47,101 nucleotides of DNA from Candidatus Doudnabacteria bacterium (GCA_019659055.1 JAIFWV010000001.1:70123-117223), one strand, 5' to 3'; shown: positions 16,610 through 26,605, numbered from the stretch's first letter. The notes: a model not told the origin generated them from the letters alone. Made by a program: numbers and translations.

Positions 16610-18229
16610 CTATGACCACATTGACCAGATATAAGCAAAAGGTTTGCCGGCTTTGGCCACGGCACTGCGTGTTACCGAAATAATATTCCGGGTCTCGGCC
16701 AGTCCCAAGACCCAGCTCACGGCCAGGTAGGCCAGAGAACCGACGAGGCCGGAGATAATTGCTTGTGTAAGCACACCGACGTATTTGTTCATAGGGACAA
16801 ACGGCGCGACGATATACAGAGTTATATAAGTGATAATGCCGGCCACGAGTGAACTAATGACTATTTTGAGGGTCAAGACAATCAGATATTCGTCGTGGAT
16901 ATTACCAAGTTTGACGTGCAGTTCCATCATGAGAATCGCCAGCTCAATCAGGCTTGTAATCGAGAATGCCATGGCCAGGCCCGGCACTCCGAATTTGCGC
17001 ACGAGGATTGCGGTGGCGACGATATTGATGGCGATGGTAATAAAACTTATGATCACCGGGATTCTGGTGTTCTGCATAGCATAGAACGCGCGGGTAAAAA
17101 GCTGAATCAGTCCTTGCGCAAACATGGACACGGCAAATAATCCCAGAGTTGCGGCCACAGTCCGGACGTCGTTGAAAGTAAAGTTAGTATTTTGTCCGAT
17201 GCCGAGTACAAGCCGTACCACTTGGGCGCGCAGGATCAACATAAGTACCGACAATGGGATCACGAAGTACAAAATCTGGATCGTGGTATGGGCAATAACG
17301 TCTTTGAGTCCGGTCATATCTTTTTCATTAAACAAGTCCGACATCACCGGGAAGACTGCCAGTGCTGCCGAGACCGCAAAAATGCTCAAGAATACTCCCT
17401 GTAGATTGTTGGCATAATAAAACGAGGACAGAGCCCCAGCACCAAGAAACGATCCAAAAATACTGGTGATAAGCAAAGTGATCTGGCCTGTGCCCATGGA
17501 AAAAATCCGCGGCCAGTACAATTTCCAAAACTGTATAAATCCTGGTTGTCGCGTATCGATTTTGAATTCATAACGAAAACCCAAACTCAAAAGCTGAGGC
17601 ACTTGGATAATAAAGTGTAGGAAGGCTCCGAGCACTACCCCAAAAGCCAATCCCATAGGACCAAATTTTGGATAAAGCCAAACCGCGCCGGCGATTATAG
17701 AGGCGTTATACAGTAATGGTGCCGCTGAAACTATCGCAAAGCGCCGATGAGTATTGAGCATGCTCGAGGTGATCGAAGACAATGTCAAAAATATTGGCGA
17801 AAGCAAAAAAATCTTAGTAAAAGTTTTCGCAAGCTCGCGGGTTTCGCCCTGGAAACCAGGCGCAATGGCCGAGATCAGCGGATTTATAAAGACGAGCGCC
17901 AGCAAGCTGAAGACAAAGATCATCAGCAGGGTAACATTGATAATGCTGTTGGCCAGACGATTGGCTTTTTCTTTATCTTTGATCAGGTATTCCGAGAAGA
18001 TCGGAATAAAAGCCACTGAGAAAGTTCCGAGAATGAGCAGATTGAACACAAAGTCCGGAATCCGGAACGCGGCGAAATAGGCATCGATCACAGGCCCGGT
18101 ACCGAATTGGTGGGAAAAAATAGCATCTCGAGCCAAACCCAAAATTTTTGACAGCAAACTGAACACGGCAATGATAATTGCCGCACTGCCTATTCGATTG
18201 CGTGTTTGCCTGAAATTATCGCTGGTCAT
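16610..18229 (-). CDS. murJ: Lipid II flippase MurJ
   Basis: The 539-aa polytopic protein belongs to the MurJ/MviN family: N-terminal SKILGLARDAIFSHQFGTGP, DAYFAAFRIPDF and about 14 membrane helices. It moves lipid II across the cytoplasmic membrane for peptidoglycan assembly. Its start overlaps the stop of the DUF4012 gene by 1 nt (TAATG). It is the last gene of the cell-wall cluster. Confidence 0.95.
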   Translation of the reverse strand: MTSDNFRQTRNRIGSAAIIIAVFSLLSKILGLARDAIFSHQFGTGPVIDAYFAAFRIPDFVFNLLILGTFSVAFIPIFSEYLIKDKEKANRLANSIINVTLLMIFVFSLLALVFINPLISAIAPGFQGETRELAKTFTKIFLLSPIFLTLSSITSSMLNTHRRFAIVSAAPLLYNASIIAGAVWLYPKFGPMGLAFGVVLGAFLHFIIQVPQLLSLGFRYEFKIDTRQPGFIQFWKLYWPRIFSMGTGQITLLITSIFGSFLGAGALSSFYYANNLQGVFLSIFAVSAALAVFPVMSDLFNEKDMTGLKDVIAHTTIQILYFVIPLSVLMLILRAQVVRLVLGIGQNTNFTFNDVRTVAATLGLFAVSMFAQGLIQLFTRAFYAMQNTRIPVIISFITIAINIVATAILVRKFGVPGLAMAFSITSLIELAILMMELHVKLGNIHDEYLIVLTLKIVISSLVAGIITYITLYIVAPFVPMNKYVGVLTQAIISGLVGSLAYLAVSWVLGLAETRNIISVTRSAVAKAGKPFAYIWSMWS

Positions 18230-20199
18230 TATCGGTTGAGAAGAATTGCCCAGTACTGATCGGAGCCGGTGGTATAGCTTAAGTTACTTACGCCATTATC
18301 CAAACCAACGTCTGCGGAATGCCAATAAGGTGTGAGGTTGCCCGACTCGAGAGTGGCGCTGAAGTCATAAGGGTAAACTCCAGACTGCTTCTGGAAGAGA
18401 AGACTGTATTTGGTCTGAGTCGCAACGACGTTGGTCTTGGCTTTATACGGTATCACATATGTGAGCCTGAGAGACCGGGTTTCGCCAGCTCCAAGTGCCA
18501 GCCAGCCTGTGAATTCGGTTTTGCCGGCTTCTGCGCGGATAAACGTATTACCGACCTCGTGTCCCTGGTCCCAATTGCCTAAATCCGGATCGGTGGTATA
18601 GCCTTCGGCCTGCGATGGATTGAATTCGTGCTCGTCAAAGCCCAGCGCGGACACCAAAGTAGATCCCGCCGGGACCATAACGCGCATGAAATCTAAATTA
18701 TCTACCGCGCCGCTATTGAATCTTTCGATCGTGAGCGTATCGATGATCGATCCGTCTGAGAGAATTTTACTTTGAAGGTGAGCTTTCTGTTTGATTGAAA
18801 GATCGCTTTTGGTCCCGCCGAGATTGGTGTTGATAATATTCAGGTAATCCTCTTCCGAAGCCAAAATCTTGCCCGAGACATGTAGGTCGTCTATATTTTT
18901 TTCTAATTTAGGATCTTTGCTAAACAACAAAATATGTTTGGCACCCAAATTCTCCTGCATGGATTGCAAAATCTTCAGCCATTGCTCCTGGGTCAGGCTC
19001 ATGAATTTATTGAGCAAGAGCGGGGCGAAGTCGGCCAACAATTGCTTGGGCTGGTTTTTTTGTTTGTCATAGTCCACCGAAGTCTTGTACTGCACCACGT
19101 CTTGGAAATTATCAGCCGAAAGCACCACGTCATAGCCAGGCATAGGAATTGGGCCCGTGATTCGCAGGATGTCTTGGAAAATCGCCGGCGTAAACGCAAT
19201 CACGCCGTCGGCGGTCTGCGAGCCGGACTCAAAGAACTGCAAAAGTTTTCTCGCCGACGAGGGAAAATCGGCAAACCAATTGGCATCGCGTATCCCCCAC
19301 TTTTTTATGAACGGCTGAAACGGTCCGGGGGCGGCAACATTGTCATAGATGTGGCCGTCGAGATCGTAGATGCTTTCGATTTTGAGATCCTGGATTTTGC
19401 CGTCATTAATTTTAAGTACGCCATAGGTCCCAATAAACCCGCCAGTGGCGCGGACCTCGTCGTAGTTTTGGAAGATCAGCAAATAGACTCGCGGGCCGGT
19501 GCCAAAAAATCCCAAATAAATATCCTCAAGGTTGGACAGATTCTGGACCATACCCGAAAGTGCGGACACCTGTTGTTTCGCTTTGAGAAACGAACTAGCG
19601 TATTCGGCCGGGAGACCCGCTACCCCGCTAAATTCCTGCTCCGATTGTTTGAGTTCATCCAAGGCCGTATGGAGGGAATTCTGGTTGCGTTTGAGACGAT
19701 CAGGAAGATTTGCAGTTTCTATTCCGGAGCTCGAAACTTTGAGGTCGTCAAATACCGATAAGGCCTCGGTGAGTTTTTGTCCGGCGGCGGCCAGATGCGA
19801 CGCGCCCGAAAGAATCTGGCCGGCAGTTTTGGCCTGGCTGGCAACTAATTGCAGAGCCTTGAATTCATCGAGCCTGTTTTGTGCAGTATTTAAATTACTC
19901 AGCGCTTCCGTAAATTTGATCTGAGCGTCTGAGAAATTTTTTGCCGCCAAACTGCTCCCGGCATCGGATAAATCAGAATAAGCCATGGTCGCCGCACCTA
20001 AGATATCTTTCTGGGCATTTTTGGCTGAGGACAGATAACTCAACATTTGCATGGACAGCATGACAATAATCAACCCGGCAATAAACGGCGCGATGAGCAT
20101 TTTACTGCGGCGAATCTTGGGCATAACTATAAACCTCAATTCTTGAGGTTGGGTTTTTTGTGGCTTACTGTTTTGTGGACTTCTGATTATGTCTCTCAT
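18229..20199 (-). CDS. DUF4012 domain protein, membrane anchored
   Basis: From the ATG at 20197-20199, which overlaps the ftsW stop as ATGA, the protein has 656 aa; the longer ORF would extend antisense-like into ftsW and is rejected. A basic segment and one membrane helix (about 34-56) are followed by a long helical region and the DUF4012 core YLLIFQNYDEVRATGGFIGT (about 238-258). The C-terminal part is a large extracellular beta-rich region. DUF4012 is common in CPR and actinobacterial surface proteins; the function is not established. The location between ftsW and murJ suggests envelope work. Confidence 0.85.
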   Translation of the reverse strand: MRDIIRSPQNSKPQKTQPQELRFIVMPKIRRSKMLIAPFIAGLIIVMLSMQMLSYLSSAKNAQKDILGAATMAYSDLSDAGSSLAAKNFSDAQIKFTEALSNLNTAQNRLDEFKALQLVASQAKTAGQILSGASHLAAAGQKLTEALSVFDDLKVSSSGIETANLPDRLKRNQNSLHTALDELKQSEQEFSGVAGLPAEYASSFLKAKQQVSALSGMVQNLSNLEDIYLGFFGTGPRVYLLIFQNYDEVRATGGFIGTYGVLKINDGKIQDLKIESIYDLDGHIYDNVAAPGPFQPFIKKWGIRDANWFADFPSSARKLLQFFESGSQTADGVIAFTPAIFQDILRITGPIPMPGYDVVLSADNFQDVVQYKTSVDYDKQKNQPKQLLADFAPLLLNKFMSLTQEQWLKILQSMQENLGAKHILLFSKDPKLEKNIDDLHVSGKILASEEDYLNIINTNLGGTKSDLSIKQKAHLQSKILSDGSIIDTLTIERFNSGAVDNLDFMRVMVPAGSTLVSALGFDEHEFNPSQAEGYTTDPDLGNWDQGHEVGNTFIRAEAGKTEFTGWLALGAGETRSLRLTYVIPYKAKTNVVATQTKYSLLFQKQSGVYPYDFSATLESGNLTPYWHSADVGLDNGVSNLSYTTGSDQYWAILLNR

Positions 20200-21290
20200 T
20201 TGTTTGTAGCAAACCGGGAAATATTTAAAAGAATTCCAAGCGCGGCCAGATTCAATGCCATAGCAGTGGAACCGTACGAGGTGAATGGCAATGGGATACC
20301 CGTAAGCGGTATGACTTTGGTGATCCCGCCGATATTGATAAGCGCTTGCACGACAATCCACGACGTGATACCCGCGGCAACCAATTTGCCAAAGACATCA
20401 GGAGCCTTGAGTGCCACCTGGTAGCCTTTGTAGGCCAGAAATAAAAAGCCCAACAAAAACGCTCCGGCGCGGATAAATCCCATCTCCTCGGCGATGACGG
20501 CAAATATCGAGTCACCAATGGCTTCGGGCAGGTAGTTTTGCTTTTGGATACTGCGGCCAAATCCCCGTCCCCACAAGCCGCCGGAGCCAATGGCGAGCAA
20601 GGCTTGATTGATCTGGTAAGAGATCCCTTGGGCATCGACGTCTGGATTAAAAAACGCCAAAAGCCGATGCGTGCGGTAAGCAGCCGCTTTGACCAAAACC
20701 CACAGGGCGACTGATGCTAGCGCTGCTGTTGTGAGTAAATATTTGAGACGAACGCCGCCGAGGAAAAACATAATCGAAGCGATGGCAATCAAAACCAGCA
20801 TAGTCCCGAGATCCGGCTGCATAATGATCAGCACTGAAGCTACACCGACTATGGTCAGCGTCGGCAGAAATCCATAATAAAGATCATGGACATGCTGTTG
20901 ACGCTTGTCGTACCAGCTGGCTAGGTAAATGATAATTGCCAGTTTCATAAATTCGGCCGGCTGAAAAAGAAATACTCTGAAGTTTATCCAGCGAGTAGCG
21001 CCTCCCGTAGTAAATCCCACCCCGTTCAGAAAAACCGCCACCAGCATGCCGATTCCAAGAAACATAAGGACGGGGGCGAATTTCTGCCAGATATGGTAAT
21101 CGATTCTCGACAAAAGATACATGAGGATAAGACCCGGCAAGGCACCCTGCAAAAGCTGTCGGGTAAAATACCAGTAGTTGTTTCCATGCTCCTTGAGGGA
21201 GACCACGGACGAAGCCGATGACAAGCTCAAAAGACCAAATGCCAAAAGGCCAAGGATCGTCCAGAGTAAAGTTTTGTTTACGGGATTCAT
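20196..21290 (-). CDS. ftsW: FtsW/RodA-family glycosyltransferase
   Basis: The 364-aa SEDS protein has about ten membrane helices with YLASWYDKR, IMQPDLGTMLV, YQINQALLAIGSGGLWGRGF and the C-terminal GIPLPFTSYGSTAM motif, diagnostic of FtsW/RodA/SpoVE. It polymerises glycan strands of peptidoglycan with a partner transpeptidase. Location between murD and murJ points to FtsW rather than RodA. Start and stop overlap the neighbours by 4 nt. Confidence 0.93.
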   Translation of the reverse strand: MNPVNKTLLWTILGLLAFGLLSLSSASSVVSLKEHGNNYWYFTRQLLQGALPGLILMYLLSRIDYHIWQKFAPVLMFLGIGMLVAVFLNGVGFTTGGATRWINFRVFLFQPAEFMKLAIIIYLASWYDKRQQHVHDLYYGFLPTLTIVGVASVLIIMQPDLGTMLVLIAIASIMFFLGGVRLKYLLTTAALASVALWVLVKAAAYRTHRLLAFFNPDVDAQGISYQINQALLAIGSGGLWGRGFGRSIQKQNYLPEAIGDSIFAVIAEEMGFIRAGAFLLGFLFLAYKGYQVALKAPDVFGKLVAAGITSWIVVQALINIGGITKVIPLTGIPLPFTSYGSTAMALNLAALGILLNISRFATNK

Positions 21291-22537
21291 TTTTTGATTT
21301 CCGTTACGAATTGCTCAGCACGGTCGCGGTAATTTTTAAACATATCAAAGCTGGCCGCGGCCGGTGAGAGCAGGACCACATCGCCTGCAGTCGCAATGCT
21401 TTTTGCCTGGGAAATAATCTCTTGCATATTTTTGGCGCCGGTAAAAATTTTCCCAGAATAGCCTTCCATATTTTTGAGAATTTTAGGAGCTTCTTCCCCG
21501 ACCGCAACGACGGCTTTCAGATTTCCTGCTGACTTTATAGTCTTGCCTAGTTTTTTGTATTCCAAGCCCTTGCTCGAGCCACCGACAATCAAAATTACAG
21601 GCTCGGCAAATGCCTGGATGGCAGCAATCGTCGAATCCTCGTTGGTACTTATCGAATCCTCCACATAAGTAATCCCGTCTTTCTCCAAAACTTTCTGCAG
21701 ACGGTGCGGGAGGCCTGGAAAGTTCTTCACCGCTTGGCGAATCAGGTCTTCTGGAACCTTCAGAATCTTCCCCACAGCAGATGCGGCCGCAATATTTTCA
21801 AGGTTATGCTTTCCGAGTATTATGTATTCATAATCTTCGACATCTTTCGGATCAAAAATAATTTTCTGGCCGTGGCCTACATTCTGTACATCGGACGGAA
21901 GTTCATGGGAAATGACTGCAAAATCCTCTGCGGTTTGGTGGGCTATGATCTGCAGTTTGGCATCAAAGTATTCACTGATCGATCCGTGCGCTGATTTATT
22001 GTAGGTACCTGATTCATCCAAATGATCCGCGGTAATATTGAGCACGACGGCTATGTGCGGACTGCGATGGAGATCCTGGAGCTGGAAGCTTGAAAGTTCC
22101 AAGACCACCAAATCCTCGGGTTTAATAGAATCAATAAACTCAAACGGGTCGGTGCCGATATTGCCCGCCAGCCAAACTTTGTAGCCGCCAGCTTCGAGAA
22201 TTTTGGCCGCGAGCGTGGAGGTTGTCCCCTTGCCCTTGGTGCCAGTGACACCAATGATTTTGGCCGGACACAGATCAAAAAAGAGTTTGGTCTGGCTTGA
22301 GATTTCAACGCCTTTGCTTTGAGCCTGCTGAATGGCCGGCGCCATATACGGCAACCCCGGGGTCCGAAACAAAATGTCGAAGCGGTCCAGCTGTCCCACC
22401 AGGTCGGAATTCCGCTTCCAATCAGCGATCGTTTCATAGACAATTCCGTGCGCATCAAAAAAGGATGCCAACTTTTGATTGTTGACTCCCATGCCGACGA
22501 TCGCAATCTTTTTGTCTTGAAGGTGTTCTAGGTTCAT
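21287..22537 (-). CDS. murD: UDP-MurNAc-Ala-D-Glu ligase MurD
   Basis: The 416-aa Mur ligase has the ATP loop GVTGTKGKGTT (96-106), the NITADHLDESGTY segment and the C-terminal VGGSSKGLEYKKLG domain, with the final SPAAASFDMFKNYRDRAEQF typical of MurD. It adds D-glutamate to the UDP-muramoyl precursor in the cytosol. It overlaps ftsW and the D-aminoacylase-like gene by 4 nt each. Confidence 0.95.
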   Translation of the reverse strand: MNLEHLQDKKIAIVGMGVNNQKLASFFDAHGIVYETIADWKRNSDLVGQLDRFDILFRTPGLPYMAPAIQQAQSKGVEISSQTKLFFDLCPAKIIGVTGTKGKGTTSTLAAKILEAGGYKVWLAGNIGTDPFEFIDSIKPEDLVVLELSSFQLQDLHRSPHIAVVLNITADHLDESGTYNKSAHGSISEYFDAKLQIIAHQTAEDFAVISHELPSDVQNVGHGQKIIFDPKDVEDYEYIILGKHNLENIAAASAVGKILKVPEDLIRQAVKNFPGLPHRLQKVLEKDGITYVEDSISTNEDSTIAAIQAFAEPVILIVGGSSKGLEYKKLGKTIKSAGNLKAVVAVGEEAPKILKNMEGYSGKIFTGAKNMQEIISQAKSIATAGDVVLLSPAAASFDMFKNYRDRAEQFVTEIKK

Positions 22538-24096
22538 GTTCTGCGCAATATCGTGCCAAAGTGCCCTGAACCTCGGCCGTCATAATAAGCAATTTGTCCG
22601 TTGACGATCACTGAATCGATCCCAAACGACAGCTGGAACGGGTGTTCGTAAGTGGCCTGATCCGAAACTTTCTTGGGATCAATAACCACGAGGTCGGCTA
22701 TGAGGTTTTTCGCAATGGTCCCGCGGTCTGTGATCTTAATTAGGCGCGCCGGTTCGGAAGTAATTTTGCGGATCGCTTCTTCCCAGGAAATTTTTTTCTT
22801 TTCTCTGACCCATGACAAAAATCTGGGCATGGCCCCGTAACAGCGCGGGTGGACCAAATTTTCAGTCTGAGCAGTGTAGCCGGCGCCATCGGTGGCGATC
22901 ATCCCAAGCGGGGAGGCCAAAAGCTCATCCACGAGCTCATCCGACAAATTTCTGTCGAATGCCACGGCTTGAGTTTTGCAGGCGGTTAGAATATTAAGCA
23001 GGGCTTCCGCGCCGGATACTCCAGAATTGGCGGCGATGTCGGCCACAGTCTTGCCAATAAAGCCGGAATTGTTTTCCGATGTGGCGACAGTGATGTTTTT
23101 GTAATCGTATTCCTGGGTTTTGAGATATTCGAGGATTTTTTTACGCTCGACTGGTGAAGCCATCATTCTCAAAATTTCCTGCCGGCCGCCCTCATAAGCC
23201 CACTTAGGCAGATAAGTGTAGAGCACGGACCAGGAAGTGTGGTACGGATAAACGTCAAACGAAATATCAAGGCCTGAGTGGTAAGCGTCCTCGATTTTTT
23301 TGAGAGCTTGTTTTCCCAAGTGCCAATTTTTTTGGTTTTGGATCTTGAAATGAGAAATTTTCAAAGCCACGCCGGCTTTTTTGGCAATTTCGATGACTTC
23401 GTCGAGACTCTCCAAGACATGCGCGCCTTCTGAGCGCAGATGTACGGAAAGATAAGCCTCACGGGTTTTGAGATTTTTCGAGAGCTCCAAGAGCTCTTCG
23501 GCGGTGGAATTAACTTCATGCGCATAGACTAAGCCCAAAGACAAGCCAAGTGCGCCTTGCTCCAGAGACTGCGACAAAAGTTTATCCATAATCTGAATTT
23601 CATCCGATGTCGCCTTCCGGACCTGATCGCCCAGCAGACCGCGCCGCAGAGTGGCATGCCCGACTAAACTGCCGACATTGACCGCAGTTTTCTGGTGCAT
23701 GCTCCGCAGGAATTCGGCAAAGGTTGACCAGTTGATATTGATGCCGGCGAGATTATGCCATTTCTGAATTGTCTTGATAGCTTCTGTACTTGTAAGCGGT
23801 GCCAGAGATGATCCGCAGTTACCGACTATTATAGACGTGATTCCCTGTGAGATAAGACTCAATTGATCCGGCTCATCAAAAAGCGTCCAGTAAGCGTCTG
23901 AGTGGTTCTGGATATCTATAAATCCGGGTACGATGAACTTGCCGCCCGTATCAATTACGACTTTGGCTTTGGACTCTGGGATGTTTTCAGCGATTTCCGA
24001 AATCTTGCCGCCGGTAATTGCGACGTCGGATTTAAACTTTGGCTTTTTGCCCGTGCCATCGATGATTTCCCCATTTTTTAAGAGAATATCAAACAT
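22534..24096 (-). CDS. D-aminoacylase-like amidohydrolase
   Basis: The 520-aa protein fits the N-acyl-D-amino-acid deacylase group: MFDILLKNGEIIDGTG, GNCGSSLAPL with the bridging Cys94, HLRSEG, LKISHFK and the C-terminal TDGAGYTAQ...HPRCYGAMPRFL. In the usual GFIDxHxH motif the first histidine is Gln63 (DIQNHSD), so one metal site may be altered. The gene is embedded between mraY and murD, 4 nt overlapping murD, suggesting it recycles or trims D-amino-acid-containing wall material. Confidence 0.85.
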   Translation of the reverse strand: MFDILLKNGEIIDGTGKKPKFKSDVAITGGKISEIAENIPESKAKVVIDTGGKFIVPGFIDIQNHSDAYWTLFDEPDQLSLISQGITSIIVGNCGSSLAPLTSTEAIKTIQKWHNLAGININWSTFAEFLRSMHQKTAVNVGSLVGHATLRRGLLGDQVRKATSDEIQIMDKLLSQSLEQGALGLSLGLVYAHEVNSTAEELLELSKNLKTREAYLSVHLRSEGAHVLESLDEVIEIAKKAGVALKISHFKIQNQKNWHLGKQALKKIEDAYHSGLDISFDVYPYHTSWSVLYTYLPKWAYEGGRQEILRMMASPVERKKILEYLKTQEYDYKNITVATSENNSGFIGKTVADIAANSGVSGAEALLNILTACKTQAVAFDRNLSDELVDELLASPLGMIATDGAGYTAQTENLVHPRCYGAMPRFLSWVREKKKISWEEAIRKITSEPARLIKITDRGTIAKNLIADLVVIDPKKVSDQATYEHPFQLSFGIDSVIVNGQIAYYDGRGSGHFGTILRRT

Positions 24097-24115
24097 AAAA
24101 TTGAGAATTTAAGAA

Positions 24116-25162
24116 TTATCGCCCTACTAAACTTATAGCAACGCCGACTGCGGCGGACATAGCGGTAATGACCCAAAATCTCATAGTGACCTTGGTCTCT
24201 GGCCAACCGAGGGCTTCAAAATGATGATGAATTGGAGCCGAAAGAAAAACTTTTTTCTTAAATATTTTTCGAGCCCCGATCTGAATAATTACAGATCCTG
24301 ATTCTAATACCAGAACAAAACCTATAATCGGCAAGACGAAGACGGAATTAGTATAAAAAGCAATGACCGCAAGCACGGTGCCAAGTGACATAGAACCCGT
24401 ATCGCCCATAATAAATCTAGCGGGATAAATATTAAACCAAAGAAATGCCAAGAGACTTCCGACCATGACCGCGGTAAAGGTCGCCAAATCGTAACGGCCT
24501 TGTACAAAGGCGATAGTTCCGAAAGCAAAAAAACAAATGCCGAGGACCCCGGCGGCTAAGCCGTCCAAACCATCGGTTTCGTTTACCGAAAAGCTCGTTG
24601 AGATAACGACGAAAATAAAAAATGGGATATACCACAGCCCCAGATGCCAATCGCCTAGTCCTGGGACATGCAAAATATCAAACCCCAGCTTGTAATAAAA
24701 CCAATAAGCGCCGACCACAGCGACCAGGGAGTAGAAAGCCAACCTATGCCGCATGCGCATGCCGCCGCCTTTGCCGCCGCCGCGGCCAACGACGCCCAGA
24801 TAGTCGTCGAATAACCCGAGGAGCGCGGTGGCCAAAAGTACACCCAACGGCAGGAGGGTTTGCTGGCGCGATAAGAAATTCAGATAATGAAAATAATCGA
24901 GATGGACTACGCGGTCCAGAAACCAAAAGCTCAAAGCCAGGACAGCTGTCGTAAACCAGATGAGGATACCGCCCATAGTCGGCGTTCCGGCTTTTTTGGC
25001 GTGGAGTTTGCTGAAAACCGGGGTGTCACCTTCGGCACGGATTTTTTTGCCGATTTTGTTCTTATACAAAAAGTCGGTAAAGGGAGGCGTGAGCAAGATT
25101 GCCACGATAAAAGCCATTGCCGCCAGGCAGAACATTTTAATGAGTATGGGAATGGATTCCAT
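24116..25162 (-). CDS. mraY: Phospho-MurNAc-pentapeptide transferase MraY
   Basis: The 348-aa membrane enzyme shows KKAGTPTMGG, GLFDDYLG, SVNETDGLDGLAAG with the catalytic aspartates, MGDTGS and the PIHHHFEALGWPETKV loop. It makes lipid I from undecaprenyl phosphate and UDP-MurNAc-pentapeptide. About ten membrane segments, normal length. It is the first gene of the mraY-aminoacylase-murD-ftsW-DUF4012-murJ cluster. Confidence 0.97.
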   Translation of the reverse strand: MESIPILIKMFCLAAMAFIVAILLTPPFTDFLYKNKIGKKIRAEGDTPVFSKLHAKKAGTPTMGGILIWFTTAVLALSFWFLDRVVHLDYFHYLNFLSRQQTLLPLGVLLATALLGLFDDYLGVVGRGGGKGGGMRMRHRLAFYSLVAVVGAYWFYYKLGFDILHVPGLGDWHLGLWYIPFFIFVVISTSFSVNETDGLDGLAAGVLGICFFAFGTIAFVQGRYDLATFTAVMVGSLLAFLWFNIYPARFIMGDTGSMSLGTVLAVIAFYTNSVFVLPIIGFVLVLESGSVIIQIGARKIFKKKVFLSAPIHHHFEALGWPETKVTMRFWVITAMSAAVGVAISLVGR

Positions 25163-25273
25163 AGCTTAAAGATTTACGATTTTGTTTCGAACAAGTAACG
25201 AATTTGCCGCTATATTATACCACACGGAAGCACTTTTGCCAAAATTAAAGCCGCCTCGTGGGCGGCAATATAA

Positions 25274-26173
25274 TTACCACCGATAAGCGTGGAAGATCCA
25301 GTCGATAAGATTGCGCGTATCATCTTCCCGGTTCGGGGTATTGAGCACAATGGTCAGGACTTTGATCCCGTTGTGATCGATTTTGATAATGAGGTTGCCC
25401 TGAGCGTCGTTAGTGAAGCCGGTCTTCACACCCACGACTTCTGAATTTTCCAAAAGCAGTTTATTGCTCGTGCGCAGGTGATGGACAAATTTCCCATCGA
25501 CGGAGCTGACATCCATGCCGCCGGTGGCGACAATTCTCTCAAGGAGGGAATATTTGAGGAACTCTTGCGCGATTTTGGATAAGTCCTGGGCTGTAGAATA
25601 ATTGTCAGGACTATCGAGTCCGGCGGGATTGGAAAAATGAGTATCGGCAAGCCCGAGCTCTGCGGCTTTGTCGTTCATCATTTTTACAAACGCCACCTCG
25701 TCTCCGCCCGTGAATCTTGCCAGGGCCTTGGCAGAATCATTGCTTGAGGGTATAAGCATAGCCTTGAGCAGGTTCTCTACTGTAAGCTGTTCCCCGGCCA
25801 GTAAACCTACGCACAAACACGTTACCTGCGTGTCAGCCTTATCTATGGTCACGACCTGGTCCTTGCTGGCATGATCAGAGACGACCATGGCAGTCATGAG
25901 TTTGGTCAGACTGGCAATCGGCAATTTTTCTGCGGGATTCTGGCTATACAGGACTGTTCCCGTGTTGAGGTCGATAGCGAGAATGGATTTGGCACTGCTA
26001 TGCGGAGCTGTAGAACCTCCGATCAACTCTGGGGAGACGGTATCCGCGGAAGGTTCTTGGTTTTCGATGCTGGCCGAAGAAACTGCAGGTAATTGCTTAT
26101 TCCATGTCTGGTGCGGAAATATCAAAACCACCGCCCCTAAAGCCGCTATGCTAAAAATGGTTTTCCTGTACAT
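25274..26173 (-). CDS. D-alanyl-D-alanine carboxypeptidase (PBP5 type)
   Basis: The 299-aa serine peptidase has an N-terminal membrane/signal segment, then S88-L-T-K91, S143-S-N145 and K250-T-G252, the three active-site motifs of S11 carboxypeptidases. The C-terminal beta domain and amphipathic anchor of PBP5 are missing, so anchoring would be through the N-terminus. It removes the terminal D-Ala from stem peptides. It is divergent from trxA and stands just upstream of mraY. Confidence 0.93.
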   Translation of the reverse strand: MYRKTIFSIAALGAVVLIFPHQTWNKQLPAVSSASIENQEPSADTVSPELIGGSTAPHSSAKSILAIDLNTGTVLYSQNPAEKLPIASLTKLMTAMVVSDHASKDQVVTIDKADTQVTCLCVGLLAGEQLTVENLLKAMLIPSSNDSAKALARFTGGDEVAFVKMMNDKAAELGLADTHFSNPAGLDSPDNYSTAQDLSKIAQEFLKYSLLERIVATGGMDVSSVDGKFVHHLRTSNKLLLENSEVVGVKTGFTNDAQGNLIIKIDHNGIKVLTIVLNTPNREDDTRNLIDWIFHAYRW

Positions 26174-26215
26174 CTAAAAGATAATTACTGATCTGCACTG
26201 ATTTTACTAGATTTT

Positions 26216-26244
26216 TTGACACATATCAATTCTGCCCATATAAT
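26216..26244 (+). promoter_or_regulatory. Full-consensus promoter of trxA
   Basis: TTGACA (26216-26221) and TATAAT (26239-26244) with a 17-bp spacer, no mismatch. The predicted start near 26251 leaves a leader of about 29 nt that includes GAGGAG before the ATG. Confidence 0.9.
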
Positions 26245-26279
26245 AATTTGGCATAATTTAGGCGGACGAGGAGAAAAAA

Positions 26280-26603
26280 ATGGAAATCACACTCACAGAC
26301 AGCAACTTTAGCGAAGAAGTCCTTAAATCAGACAAACCGTTTTTGGTGGATTTTTGGGCCGAATGGTGCGGACCCTGCAAAATGGTCTCTCCGGCCGTGA
26401 CCCAATTGGCAGACGAACTCAAGGATCACATGCGGGTGGGTAAAATCAATGTTGATGAAAACCCGAAAACTACTCAAGATTACTCGGTATTTTCTATTCC
26501 GTCTCTAAAGATATTCAAAGGCGGCAAGATTATAGGTGAAATCGTAGGCGCAGCTCCCAAACCCGTAATTGAGCTCAAAATCAAAAGCATTCTTGGGATC
26601 TGA
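26280..26603 (+). CDS. trxA: Thioredoxin
   Basis: The 107-aa protein has the redox motif WCGPC (29-33), the DFWAEWCGPC leader strand, and a cis-proline segment FSIPSLKIF, with normal length. It reduces disulfides in the cytosol. It has its own consensus promoter, GAGGAG ribosome binding site and downstream palindrome plus terminator, making it a single-gene unit divergent from the carboxypeptidase. Confidence 0.97.
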   Translation: MEITLTDSNFSEEVLKSDKPFLVDFWAEWCGPCKMVSPAVTQLADELKDHMRVGKINVDENPKTTQDYSVFSIPSLKIFKGGKIIGEIVGAAPKPVIELKIKSILGI

Positions 26604-26605
26604 TT

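Noticed and set aside
18934-19761. Plus-strand ORF of 275 aa opposite the DUF4012 gene
   Set aside because: Antisense shadow; the composition is what is expected from the complement of the coding frame.
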